DNA of 64,000 bases, taken from Solirubrobacter sp963798325 (lineage in GTDB: Bacteria > Actinomycetota > Thermoleophilia > Solirubrobacterales > Solirubrobacteraceae). The translations under genes were made by a program, and so were the position numbers. Below the pieces are notes generated by a model. That model saw only the letters and a list, made by a program, of their open reading frames with translations, had not been told where the DNA came from and searched no databases. The stretch spans positions 744,001 through 808,000 of the forward strand of contig CAWCSS010000008.1 in the NCBI GenBank assembly GCA_963798325.1. The letters are read 5' to 3'. Of this stretch, positions 1 to 8,320 are shown piece after piece; the first letter of the stretch is position 1, and each line of letters begins with the position of its first letter.

Positions 1-488
1 CCCGCGGCCAGCGAGCCGACGAGGAACCCGATGCTGTCGACCGCGCTCCAGACCGAGTTGCAGGCCGCGAGTTGGCGCGGATCGTCGGCCAGCGTCGGCA
101 GCAGCGCCGCCTGCGCGGGCTTGTGGCCGGTGCCGACCGCGGTGAACACCGCCGCCAGCGCGAACACCAGCACGACAGGCCCGTCCGCCCACACGACCGC
201 GGCGGCGACGGTCAACAGCAGCGCGCGCGCCAGCGCCAACAGCAGTAGGACGTTGCGGCGCGAGTAGCGGTCGCCGAGCATGCCCATCGCGGGTGCCGCG
301 AGCGCGGCGGGGACCATCCGGACCACGGCGGCGATGCCGACCAGCGAGGCGCCGCCGACGTCGTAGGCGTAGACCGCGAGGATCACGAAGAACGCCCACG
401 CACCGAGGGAACAGGCCGCCCAGGCGATCTGGATGCGGCGGAGCGCTCGAGTGCCGAGCGCGTCGCGGAGGGCAGATACGGCGGCCAG
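1..488 (-). CDS. MFS transporter, N-terminal part (runs off the window)
   Basis: The minus-strand frame reads as the first half of a major facilitator superfamily permease. A short cytoplasmic lead is followed by a hydrophobic helix (WAACSLGAWAFFVILAVYAY), a second helix, the loop MLGDRYSRRN that matches the MFS loop 2-3 signature (GxxxDRxxRR), and further alanine/leucine-rich helices. The 3' half lies beyond position 1. The substrate cannot be told. An in-frame TAG at 500-498 precedes the first helix and no ATG, GTG or TTG lies between it and the helix. The most likely initiator is the CTG at 488. The 5' end faces a hairpin that belongs to the gene to its right on the same strand. Confidence 0.75.
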   Translation of the reverse strand, partial: MAAVSALRDALGTRALRRIQIAWAACSLGAWAFFVILAVYAYDVGGASLVGIAAVVRMVPAALAAPAMGMLGDRYSRRNVLLLLALARALLLTVAAAVVWADGPVVLVFALAAVFTAVGTGHKPAQAALLPTLADDPRQLAACNSVWSAVDSIGFLVGSLAA

Positions 489-507
489 GGCGCGACTCTA
501 CCGGCGA

Positions 508-535
508 ACCTGGGGCGGTAACAACCGCCCCAGGT
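508..535 (-). terminator. Terminator-like hairpin after the isomerase-like gene
   Basis: Two perfect 12-base arms (ACCTGGGGCGGT at 508-519 and its reverse complement at 524-535) enclose a 4-base loop. It lies 10 bases past the stop of the minus-strand gene ending at 546 and just before the MFS gene on the same strand. No U-tract follows, as is usual for high-GC actinobacterial terminators. Confidence 0.65.
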
Positions 536-545
536 GCCAGATTCC

Positions 546-2258
546 TTACGGTGCGGTCGTGCTGAGCGTGAACGTCAGGGTCTTGCCGTAGGACCCTGAG
601 CGCAGCACGTCGGTCGAGCTGACCACCTGGCGGAAGCCGACCGTGACGACCTCCTGGTTGACCGGTGTGGTCCAGCCGAGGAGGTTCAACGGCGCACCGG
701 TGAGCGCCGTGTAGGCCGGATTCGGCTGGGCCGCGTTGACGGCGCGGATCTGCAGCGCGGACGGCAGCGCGAACGTCGTGGCGCCGACCGTGTTGGTCAG
801 CTTGCCCGGGTTGACGGTGTCCGCGTCGAGTACGGTCAGGGTCGCGTCACCGGCGGTGCTGGTGACCGTCGCGGCCATGGCGGTGTCATAGGTGCGTGTC
901 ACCGTGGGCACGAACGTGCCGAACGAGGTGAGCGTCGCCGGCAGCGTCAGCGCGAGCATGCTCGGCACGTCGCCGCCGACCGTGCCCAGCGCGGACCGCG
1001 TGCTCTTGGCCGCGAGCAGCACGCGCTCCACGCCGTCGTCGGAGTTCGACGTGAACTGCAGGCGCGCGACCGAGGTGTAGTCGGTGCGGGTGGGCTTGAA
1101 GCCGACGTTGACCGTGCACGTGCCGGACGGGACGGCCGGGCTGGCCTCGTTGACGTCCGGTGTCGCCGGGTCGTCCTCGACCGCCGGCCTGCGCGGCGCC
1201 AGCGGGCCGACGTTGCCGGTGCCGAAGCAGTTCTGGCTGACGATCTGGAAGTCCGCCGCGGTGGCGTTCCCGCCGTCCAGCGCGTCGGCCGCGACCGTGA
1301 TGTTGGTGATCGTCAGCGGCGCGTCACCGTCGTTGGTGACGAGGACCGGGACCTGGTTGGCCGCGCCCGGCGTGCCGGCCGCGACCGAGTTGAACACCGG
1401 CGGATAGGCGTACAGCGTCGCCGACGGGTTCGCCCGCATCGCCTTCATGCTGTTCTCGATGTTGGTGAACGGGTTGAAGTTCGTCGGTCCCCCGACGGCC
1501 ACCGGGTCGCGCTCCATGTAGTAGAAGGCGGAGCGGTTCTTGGCGGCCGCGAGCATCGGGGCGAAGTTGATCCCGCCGAGGCCGATCTCCCGTTGTTCGT
1601 TGTTCCCGCAGTCGAGGCGGATGCCGGCCGCATCGACGTCCTTGAAGTGGTAGCTGACGACGCGCCGCTGGAACTTGGTGATCATCGCCGTCACGTAGTT
1701 CATGCCCGCGGTCGCGTCCGGCGGCGTGCCGAACGCGGAGCCGCAGACGGCCCAGCCGATGTCGATCTGCGCCACGACCCAGCGCGGATCGGTCTTGTCC
1801 ATGATGTGCTCCCACGAGCTCTTGCACGCGGGGTCGGCGGAGGTCGTCGGGCAGCTCACGCCGGTATCCGTGTAGCGGCGGCTGAACTCGTCGTTGTGGT
1901 TGTGGAAGTACGCCGGGCCGAGACCCGCCTCGACCGAGCGCTTGCCCAGACGGTTGAGCTGCGGCGCGGTGGCCAGCAGGCGATCCCACGTGTTGTAGCC
2001 GTTGGTGTTGTTCGGCAGGCCGGACTCGCCGACGTGGATCTGACCGACGATCCGCGAGGCGGCGATCTGGTTGTCCCAGTTGCTCTCGGGGAGGAGGTTG
2101 CCGTGGCGGCTGGGGAAGCGCAGGCCGTACTTGTCGCCCAAGGCCCGCAGCGCCTGCAGGCCGGCGAGGTTGCCCGTGCTGCCCGCCGTCGCCGTCGGGA
2201 ACGGGTGGCCCGGGTAGCTGTAGAGCCGCCGTGCAACTTTTGGCGTGAAGTGCAACAA
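546..2258 (-). pseudogene. Sugar-phosphate isomerase/epimerase-like TIM-barrel protein, 5'-truncated, with secreted-type C-terminal domains
   Basis: This 570-codon frame begins inside a xylose-isomerase-like TIM barrel. Segments such as KYGLRFPSRHGN, GLGPAYFHNHNDEF, VVAQIDIGW and VVSYHFKDVD carry the His/Glu/Asp metal-site pattern of secreted sugar-phosphate isomerase/epimerases. From about residue 310 there is an Ig-like/choice-of-anchor region, and the last ~140 residues form a module also found at the end of the double amidase at 19309-22854 (ending GSYGKTLTFTLSTTAP). Family members start with a signal peptide and the first barrel strand. Here the frame opens at a poor TTG only 4 bases from the upstream gene's stop, with no signal peptide, so the 5' end appears deleted. 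If translated it would not be exported. The rest of the frame is intact, so the loss may be recent. Confidence 0.7.
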
Positions 2259-2264
2259 AAAGGG

Positions 2265-3389
2265 TTAGCTGAGCCAGCGGCGCAGCTGTGCGTAGACCTC
2301 GGGGTGGTTGAGCAGCGCGAGATGGTTGGCGCCGCCGAGCGTGATGCCGAACTCCTCTCTGAACCCCTCCCGGCGGCCGGACGCGCTCGCCGTGAGCACG
2401 AGCGTGTCGCCCAGCAGGCGGCCGACGGGGTGCGACGGTGACTGCGTGATCGTCGCCGCCACGAAGCAGTGGGTGGCGTGCTCGAGCAGCGGGACCTCGG
2501 TCCGCGCCTTGGCCCGCAGCGCGTCCGGATCCTGCTCGCGCCAGTCCTCGTCGACCAGCGAGCCACGACGGAGATCGCGGATCCCGGCGCTGCGGCGGCG
2601 CAGCAACCGGGCGAACGGACGCGTCTCCGGGGCGACGGCCAGCGCCGCGCTCATCGCGTGCACGGCCTGCTCCAGCGGCGCGCCCGCGTGCGGGGTGCCG
2701 AGCGAGACGGTGTGCTTGACGTGCCGCGTCCACGCGCCGCCGCGATGGCAGGCGCTGCGGGCGACCAGCCCGCCCATCGAGTGGCCGATCAGCACCAGAC
2801 GGTCGATCGCCACCGGCCACTCCGTGACCAGCGCGTCGAGCAATCGGGCCAGCGACGCGCCGTTCTCGGAGATGTGGCGGCCGGTGTTGAAGCGGATGAA
2901 GACCGGCGTGAACCCCAGTTCCTGTTGAAGCCGCTCGCCGTAGGACGGGCGGCCCCACGCGTGCTCGGTCTCCCCGAGGCCGTGCAGGAAGACCGCGATG
3001 CGCGGCTGCGGCTCACCGCGCGAGCGGACCTGCATCGGGATCGCGAGCACGCTCTCCTCGGCGTCCAGCCGGTCGCCGTAGAGACCGTTCAACGCGGCGA
3101 TGGCCATCGCCCCGCGCGGCGTCTCCGACAGCGGCACCTCGCCGGCCCGCGAGCGCGCCGCCGTGCCCGCGGCGGTCGCCGTCAGCCACACGCCGCCGCG
3201 CACGGCCTCGTAGGTGCCGCGGGTGATCGCGGTGTGCAGGACCCGGACGGGCGTCGCCGGCGGGCCGAGCGCGGCGAACACGCGATCGGCGATCGCACCG
3301 TGGATCGAGCCGATCCCGGCCGGGAGCTCGGACAGCTCCCGCGCGGCCAGCCGGCTCAGCTCGCGGGCCTCGGCCTGGGCCTGCGTCAT
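2265..3389 (-). CDS. Lipase/esterase-like alpha/beta hydrolase
   Basis: A 374-residue alpha/beta-hydrolase. The N-terminal ~125 residues are helical and unassigned. The fold core starts at IAVFLHGLGE (residues 131-140, oxyanion loop HGLG) and the nucleophile elbow is GHSMGG (Ser204), followed by SLGTPHAGAPLE, which is characteristic of PGAP1/GrsT-like and triacylglycerol-lipase families. A late GGANHLALLNHP supplies the likely catalytic His. No signal peptide is evident, so a cytoplasmic or loosely membrane-associated esterase is most likely. It lies 70 bases downstream of the aldo/keto reductase on the same strand. Substrate unknown. Confidence 0.85.
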   Translation of the reverse strand: MTQAQAEARELSRLAARELSELPAGIGSIHGAIADRVFAALGPPATPVRVLHTAITRGTYEAVRGGVWLTATAAGTAARSRAGEVPLSETPRGAMAIAALNGLYGDRLDAEESVLAIPMQVRSRGEPQPRIAVFLHGLGETEHAWGRPSYGERLQQELGFTPVFIRFNTGRHISENGASLARLLDALVTEWPVAIDRLVLIGHSMGGLVARSACHRGGAWTRHVKHTVSLGTPHAGAPLEQAVHAMSAALAVAPETRPFARLLRRRSAGIRDLRRGSLVDEDWREQDPDALRAKARTEVPLLEHATHCFVAATITQSPSHPVGRLLGDTLVLTASASGRREGFREEFGITLGGANHLALLNHPEVYAQLRRWLS

Positions 3390-3459
3390 GGCCCCAACCG
3401 TTGTACCGACCCGGTGGCCACCAGACGCCCGTCGAACGGCTCGATGATCTCGCGGCGCT

Positions 3460-4497
3460 TCACGCCGAGCTCGACTGCTCCCAGATGTTGATGCCGGCGT
3501 CGACCGCGTACTGGTCGATCTCGGTCAGCTCCTCGTCGCTGAACTCGAGGTTGCCCAGCGCGCCGACGTTGGTCTCCAGCTGCTCGACCGACGACGCGCC
3601 GATCAGCGCGCTCGTCACGCGCGGGTCGCGCAGCACCCACGCGATCGCCATCTGCGCCAGCGCCTGCCCGCGCCGCGAGGCGATCTCGTTGAGCGCCTTG
3701 ACCCGCGCCATGTTCTCGTCGCTGATGAAGTCCTTCTGCAGGAAGTGGTCCTGCGCCGCGCGCGAGTCCTCCGGGATGCCGCCGAGGTAGCGGTCGGTGA
3801 GCATCCCCTGCCCGAGCGGCGAGAAGGCGATGATCCCGAGGCCCTCCTGGTCGCAGGCGTCCAGCACCTCGGGCTCGATCCAGCGGTTCAGCAGCGAGTA
3901 GGACGGCTGGTGGATCAGCAACGGCGTGCCGAGCCGGCGCGCGATCGCCGCCGCCTCCAGCGTGCGCTCGCCGCTGTAGGAGGAGATCCCGGCGTAGAGC
4001 GCCTTCCCCGAGCGAACGAGCTGGTCGAGCGCGCCGATCGTCTCCTCCAGCGGCGTGTCCGGGTCGAAGCGGTGCGAGTAGAAGATGTCGACGTACTCCA
4101 GCCCCATCCGCGCCAGGCTCGCGTCACACGACGCGATCAGGTACTTGCGCGAGCCCCACTCGCCGTAGGGCCCGGGGTACATGTCGTAGCCGGCCTTGGA
4201 CGAGATGATCAGCTCGTCGCGGTAGGGGCGCAGGTCCTCGCGCATGATCCGGCCGAAGTTGATCTCGGCCGAGCCGGCCGGCGGCCCGTAGTTGTTGGCC
4301 AGGTCGATGTGGGTGATGCCGAGATCGAAGGCGCGGCGGATGATCGCGCGCTGGTTCTGCAGCGGCGTGTCGTCGCCGAAGCGGTTCCACAGCCCGAGGC
4401 TGATCGCGGGGAGCTTGATGCCGCTGCGACCGCAGCGGCGGTAGGGCATGGCGTCGTAACGATCGTCAGCGGCGGCGAAGGGCATGCCCTGATTCAT
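3460..4497 (-). CDS. gpr: Aldo/keto reductase, L-glyceraldehyde 3-phosphate reductase type
   Basis: A 345-residue NADPH-dependent aldo/keto reductase closely matching E. coli YghZ/GpR (AKR14) along its whole length. Landmarks are YRRCGRSGIKLPAISLGLW, THIDLANNYGPPAGSAE with the catalytic Asp and Tyr, SSKAGYDM with the catalytic Lys, YVDIFYSHRFD with the catalytic His, and the C-terminal cofactor loop SALIGASSVEQLE. GpR detoxifies L-glyceraldehyde 3-phosphate and methylglyoxal-type aldehydes; the substrate here is inferred by homology. The ATG at 4497 overlaps the end of the glycosylase gene by 32 bases, which suggests translational coupling. Met5 (4485) is an alternative start that also keeps the usual N-terminal length. 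Confidence 0.92.
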   Translation of the reverse strand: MNQGMPFAAADDRYDAMPYRRCGRSGIKLPAISLGLWNRFGDDTPLQNQRAIIRRAFDLGITHIDLANNYGPPAGSAEINFGRIMREDLRPYRDELIISSKAGYDMYPGPYGEWGSRKYLIASCDASLARMGLEYVDIFYSHRFDPDTPLEETIGALDQLVRSGKALYAGISSYSGERTLEAAAIARRLGTPLLIHQPSYSLLNRWIEPEVLDACDQEGLGIIAFSPLGQGMLTDRYLGGIPEDSRAAQDHFLQKDFISDENMARVKALNEIASRRGQALAQMAIAWVLRDPRVTSALIGASSVEQLETNVGALGNLEFSDEELTEIDQYAVDAGINIWEQSSSA

Positions 4498-5287
4498 ATC
4501 GCGCCCCGCCCCGCCAGCCCACGGCCGTCATGTAGAGCGCGGCCATCCCCTGGTAGGGCGCGTAGCGGTCGAGGACGGCCTTGAACTCCGTCTCGGTCAC
4601 GCTGCCGGTTCGCACGCCGGCCATGCGGGCGTAGGCATTGCGGATGCCGACGTCCTTCGCCAGCGGGACGTCGTAGCGGCCGTGCCCGAACAGGTCGAGC
4701 TGCCCCAGCGTCCACTCGCCGATGCCGGGCAGCGCCGCCAGCCGGGCGTGGTCACCGGGATCGACGCCCGAGCGGGCGACCCGCGCGAGCGTGCGCGCCT
4801 GGGCCGGCGCCAGCCCGCACGCCTCGAGCGCCGGCTGGTTCGTGAACGCCGCCCGCGAGGGTGCGGCCCAGGCGCCGCTCGCGTGTCGCGTGCCGTACCG
4901 GCGCGTGAAGTCGAACGCGATGTTTCCCGCCTTCTGCGTGTCGATCAGCTGGTACATCACCGCCCACGCGAGCGCCTCGAACGGGTCCGGCGTGCGGGTC
5001 ACGCGCAGCTTCGGCTTGGCCTTGAGCACGCGGCCGAGCAGGGGGTCGGCGCGGTGCGCGCGGTGAAACGGGGCGAGATCGTCGTCGAGCGCGAGGACGA
5101 AGCGCAGCCGCTCGATCGCCCGCTCGTCGCCGCGCAGGTGGACCACCTCCCCCTGCCACGCGGCCTCGGCCAGCAGCAGCTCGCCGTCGATCACCATCGC
5201 CCGGCGGACCACGTTCCCGTCGCGTTTGAGCAGGCCGGCACCGCGCGGCGGCTCGCTCGGCCAGGTCGGACTGACGATCGCCTCCAT
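4466..5287 (-). CDS. DNA-3-methyladenine glycosylase 2 (AlkA-type, HhH-GPD)
   Basis: A 273-residue HhH-GPD superfamily DNA glycosylase. The core EALAWAVMYQLIDTQKAG begins the helical domain, the hairpin LPGIGEWTLGQLDLFG is the DNA-binding helix-hairpin-helix, and the following PLAKDVGIRNAY supplies the conserved catalytic Asp. The family excises alkylated purines in base excision repair. The start (ATG 5287) faces the acyl-CoA dehydrogenase start only a few bases away, so the promoters of both genes must overlap each other's coding or leader region. The 3' end overlaps the reductase downstream. Confidence 0.88.
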   Translation of the reverse strand: MEAIVSPTWPSEPPRGAGLLKRDGNVVRRAMVIDGELLLAEAAWQGEVVHLRGDERAIERLRFVLALDDDLAPFHRAHRADPLLGRVLKAKPKLRVTRTPDPFEALAWAVMYQLIDTQKAGNIAFDFTRRYGTRHASGAWAAPSRAAFTNQPALEACGLAPAQARTLARVARSGVDPGDHARLAALPGIGEWTLGQLDLFGHGRYDVPLAKDVGIRNAYARMAGVRTGSVTETEFKAVLDRYAPYQGMAALYMTAVGWRGGARYESGHALRRR

Positions 5288-5299
5288 AGGATGCGCTCC

Positions 5300-6541
5300 A
5301 TGGAAGCAGTCACGACGCCGCTGAACCAAGGCGCGTTCTCGATGGAACTCAGCGAAGACCAGCGCGACGTGCGCGACTGGGTACACGGATTCGCCGAGAA
5401 CGTGGTGCGCCCGGCGGCGGCGGAGTGGGACGAGCGCGAGGAGACGCCGTGGCCGCTGATCCAGGAGGCGGCGAAGATCGGGCTCTACTCGTTCGAGGCG
5501 CTGGGGCAGTTCTACGCGGACGAGACCGGCCTGCTGCTGCCGATCGTCAACGAGGAGCTCTTCTGGGGCGACGCCGGGATCGGCATGGCGATCATGGGCA
5601 CGACGCTCGCGGTGGCGGCGATCTTCTCCAACGGCACCGGGGAGCAGCTGGGGGAGTGGGTGCCGCAGTGCTACGGCACCGTCGACGAGCCGCAGGTCGG
5701 GGCCTTCTGCGTCTCCGAGCCCGACGCGGGGTCCGACGTGTCCTCGCTGCGCACGCGGGCGCGTTACGACGAGGCCTCCGACGAGTGGGTGCTCAACGGC
5801 CAGAAGGCGTGGGCGACCAACGGCGGCATCGCCAACATCCACGTGATCATCGCCTCCGTCGACCCCGAGCTCGGCTCGCGTGGCCAGGCGGCGTTCATCA
5901 TCCCGCCCAACACCAAGGGCCTGGAGATGGGGACCAAGGTCAAAAAGCACGGCCTGCGCGCCTCGCACACCGCCGACGTCTTCCTCGACGACTGCCGGAT
6001 CCCCGGGGCGTGCCTGCTCGGCGGCAAGGAGAAGCTCGACGAGCGCCTCGCACGCGCGCGCGAAGGCACGCGCGGCAAGCGCCAGGCGGCGATGCAGACC
6101 TTCGAGGCGACACGCCCGTCGGTCGGCGCGCAGGCGATCGGGATCGCCCGCGCGGCCTACGAGTACTCGCTCGCCTACGCCAAGGAGCGCTCCCAGTTCG
6201 GGCGCCCGATCATCGAGAACCAGGCGATCGCGTTCGCGCTGGCCGACATGGCGCTGGAGATCGACGCCGCGCGGCTGCTCGTCTGGCGCGCGTCCTGGAT
6301 GGGGCGCACGGGCCGCAGGTTCGAGCACGCCGAGGGCTCGATGAGCAAGCTCAAGGCGGGCGAGGTCGCCGTCTGGGCGACCGAGCGCGCGATCCAGATC
6401 CTCGGCGGCAACGGCTACACCCGCGAGTACCCCGTCGAGCGCATGCACCGCGACGCCAAGATCTACACGATCTTCGAGGGGACGAGCGAGATCCAGCGTC
6501 TCGTCATCTCGCGCGCGATCTCCGGCATGATGATCCGTTGA
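5300..6541 (+). CDS. Acyl-CoA dehydrogenase
   Basis: A 413-residue flavoprotein of the acyl-CoA dehydrogenase family (beta-oxidation or branched-chain acyl-CoA oxidation). Landmarks are SEDQRDVRDWVHGFAENVV at the N-terminus, the FAD/substrate signature AFCVSEPDAGSDVSSLRT, KAWATNG, SQFGRPIIENQAIAF, and the C-terminal ILGGNGYTREYPVERMHRD followed by IFEGTSEIQ. The Glu in FEGTSEIQ corresponds to the catalytic base of medium-chain-type enzymes. Chain-length specificity cannot be read. Starts at 5291 (in frame) or 5342 (MELSEDQ, closest to usual family length) are possible alternatives. The stop overlaps the next ATG (TGATG), implying coupling. Confidence 0.9.
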   Translation: MEAVTTPLNQGAFSMELSEDQRDVRDWVHGFAENVVRPAAAEWDEREETPWPLIQEAAKIGLYSFEALGQFYADETGLLLPIVNEELFWGDAGIGMAIMGTTLAVAAIFSNGTGEQLGEWVPQCYGTVDEPQVGAFCVSEPDAGSDVSSLRTRARYDEASDEWVLNGQKAWATNGGIANIHVIIASVDPELGSRGQAAFIIPPNTKGLEMGTKVKKHGLRASHTADVFLDDCRIPGACLLGGKEKLDERLARAREGTRGKRQAAMQTFEATRPSVGAQAIGIARAAYEYSLAYAKERSQFGRPIIENQAIAFALADMALEIDAARLLVWRASWMGRTGRRFEHAEGSMSKLKAGEVAVWATERAIQILGGNGYTREYPVERMHRDAKIYTIFEGTSEIQRLVISRAISGMMIR

Positions 6542-7215
6542 TGGACAGAGACCTCGACCCCGTGGAGATCCGGGTTCTGGGCTGCCTGATCGAGAAGCAG
6601 CGCACGACGCCCGACCAATACCCGCTCAGCCTCAACGCGCTGCGCAACGCCTGCAACCAGTCGACGAACCGCTTCCCGGTCGTCGCCTACGACGAGGACA
6701 TGCTGCGCGCCGCGCTGGCCAAGCTCGGCCGGCGCCGCTACACCCGCCTGGCCAGCGGGCACACCAGCCGCTCGGCCAAGTACCGCCATCTGCTCGACGA
6801 GGCGCTGCAGGTCGACGCCGCCGACCTGGCGGTCCTCGCGGTGCTCTTCCTGCGCGGTGACCAGACGCCGGGCGAGCTCAAGCAGCGCACCGAGCGCATG
6901 CAGCCGTTCGCCAGCGTCGAGGACCTCCAGGACCTGCTCACGCGGCTGATCGACCGCGGGTTCGTCGCCGAGCTCGCGCGCCGCCCGGGGCAGAAGGAAG
7001 AGCGCTTCCGCCATCGTCTGATGGAGGATCTCGACCCGAGTGACATCCCCGAGGGCGCGGGCGAGGCGCCCGCCGCCCCGGCGGCCTATGTCCCGCCGCC
7101 GCCGCGGCGCGACGAGCGCATCGAGAAGCTGGAGACCGAGGTCGCGACGCTGCGAGAGGAGCTCACCGCGCTGCGGGCGGAATTCGCCGCCCTGCGCGAC
7201 GAATTGGGCGCATGA
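6541..7215 (+). CDS. YceH-type protein (DUF480)
   Basis: A 224-residue member of the YceH/DUF480 family: DPVEIRVLGCLIEKQRTTPD and YPLSLNALRNACNQSTNR are the hallmark N-terminal segments of its paired winged-helix domains, with LKQRTERMQPFASVEDLQ in the second. The last ~35 residues form a predicted coiled coil (heptad-rich EKLETEVATLREELTALRAE). Family function is unproven; the winged helices suggest nucleic-acid or protein binding. It is translationally coupled to the acyl-CoA dehydrogenase (1-base stop/start overlap). Confidence 0.88.
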   Translation: MDRDLDPVEIRVLGCLIEKQRTTPDQYPLSLNALRNACNQSTNRFPVVAYDEDMLRAALAKLGRRRYTRLASGHTSRSAKYRHLLDEALQVDAADLAVLAVLFLRGDQTPGELKQRTERMQPFASVEDLQDLLTRLIDRGFVAELARRPGQKEERFRHRLMEDLDPSDIPEGAGEAPAAPAAYVPPPPRRDERIEKLETEVATLREELTALRAEFAALRDELGA

Positions 7216-7252
7216 CTGGACTCACGGCCAGTCGAGCGGCCGGTAGGGTGCC

Positions 7253-8320
7253 ATGAATGTTCCTGCTGGCTGTCGGGTCGTGGGTCTGGGTCGGAGCGAT
7301 CACCGCCTTCGTCCTGCTCGCGGTGGCCATGCTCGCGCGGCGCGCCTAGCACTGCTCGGACTCGTCCTCGCCGGCTGCGGCGAGTCGGCGCCGCCGCCCA
7401 GCGGTCCGAAACTGCCTTTCCCGCCGACGGCGCAGGAGCCGGCCACCGCACCGGCGCCCACGGCCACCCCGGCCGGCACGGTGGTCAAGGTCGGCAGCAA
7501 GCCCGAGGGCGTGGCCGTCGACCCGCAGACCGGCGTCGCCGCGGTCGCGATCGCCGAGGGTGTCGCTCTGGTGGACGTCGCCACCGGCGCGCGCAGGGCG
7601 CTCGTCACGCTCCCCGCGCCCGCGCGCCATCTCAGCCTGGCCGCGCCCGGCGGGCCGTTCCTGGTGCCGATGGAGACCGCCGACGCGCTCGCCGAGGTCC
7701 CGCCCGACGGCGGCACGCCGCGGATCACCAAGACCGGCCCGCGCCCCCACGACGCGTCGGCCGCCGAGGACGGCACGATCTTCGTCGGCGACGAGTTCGG
7801 CAGCTCCGTCTCCGTCCTGCGCGACGGCAAGCTCGTGGATACGGTCGGCGTCGACGTCCAGCCGGGTGGCGTCGCGGTCGTCGGCGACTACCTCGCGGTC
7901 GTCTCCGTGCGGGCGTACACGCTCGACCTGATCGACCGCCGGACGCTCAAGCGCATCGGCGGCCAGAACGCCGGCTACGGCCCGTCGCACGTGGTCGCCG
8001 ACGCACGCGGCCGCGTCTACGTCGCCGACACCCGCGGCGGCGGGGTGAGCGTGTTCGAGACGCGTCCGCGGCTGCGCTTCATCGCCCGCGTGAGCCTGCC
8101 GGGCTCGCCCTACGGGCTGGCCGTCGACGACGCCCGCGACCGGCTGTGGGTCACGCTCACCGCGCGAAACCTGCTTGCCGAGGTGTCGCTGCGGACCGAC
8201 AAGGTGCGGCGGACGCTCCCGACCGTCCGCCAGCCCAACAGTGTCGCCGCCGACCCGCGCACGGGCCGTGTGCTCGTCGCCTCGCGCAGCGACGGCACGC
8301 TGCAGCTGATCAGCCCGTGA
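7253..8320 (+). CDS. Beta-propeller (YncE/NHL-like) lipoprotein
   Basis: From about residue 32 the protein has a lipoprotein signal (LALLGLVLAGC, lipobox LAGC), then a Pro/Ala-rich linker and a series of ~40-residue beta-propeller blades with motifs such as PEGVAVDPQTG, GPSHVVADARGRVYVADT, PYGLAVDDARDRLWVT and PNSVAADPRTGRVLVAS, typical of YncE/NHL-like lactonase-fold propellers. It is predicted to be anchored on the outer face of the cytoplasmic membrane. The start is uncertain: 7253 (ATG) or 7280 (GTG) both give an unusually long region before the signal helix. It ends convergently with the UGPase gene, overlapping by 11 bases. Confidence 0.75.
   Translation: MNVPAGCRVVGLGRSDHRLRPARGGHARAARLALLGLVLAGCGESAPPPSGPKLPFPPTAQEPATAPAPTATPAGTVVKVGSKPEGVAVDPQTGVAAVAIAEGVALVDVATGARRALVTLPAPARHLSLAAPGGPFLVPMETADALAEVPPDGGTPRITKTGPRPHDASAAEDGTIFVGDEFGSSVSVLRDGKLVDTVGVDVQPGGVAVVGDYLAVVSVRAYTLDLIDRRTLKRIGGQNAGYGPSHVVADARGRVYVADTRGGGVSVFETRPRLRFIARVSLPGSPYGLAVDDARDRLWVTLTARNLLAEVSLRTDKVRRTLPTVRQPNSVAADPRTGRVLVASRSDGTLQLISP
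7257..7349 (+). CDS. Tiny single-span membrane protein (30 aa)
   Basis: A 30-codon frame, beginning with the second ATG of the cluster at 7253-7259, encodes FLLAVGSWVWVGAITAFVLL and ends in LARRA: one transmembrane helix with a positively charged cytoplasmic tail. It overlaps the 5' part of the lipoprotein frame in another reading frame. Both cannot use the same start region efficiently, and the lipoprotein lacks a good start of its own, so this small frame may be the real first gene and provide coupling. Function unknown. Confidence 0.45.
   Translation: MFLLAVGSWVWVGAITAFVLLAVAMLARRA

Noticed and set aside
5300..6448. Long minus-strand frame running antisense to the acyl-CoA dehydrogenase into the glycosylase
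   Set aside because: Only the part left of 5287 has protein-like motifs; the rest is a shadow of the dehydrogenase gene.
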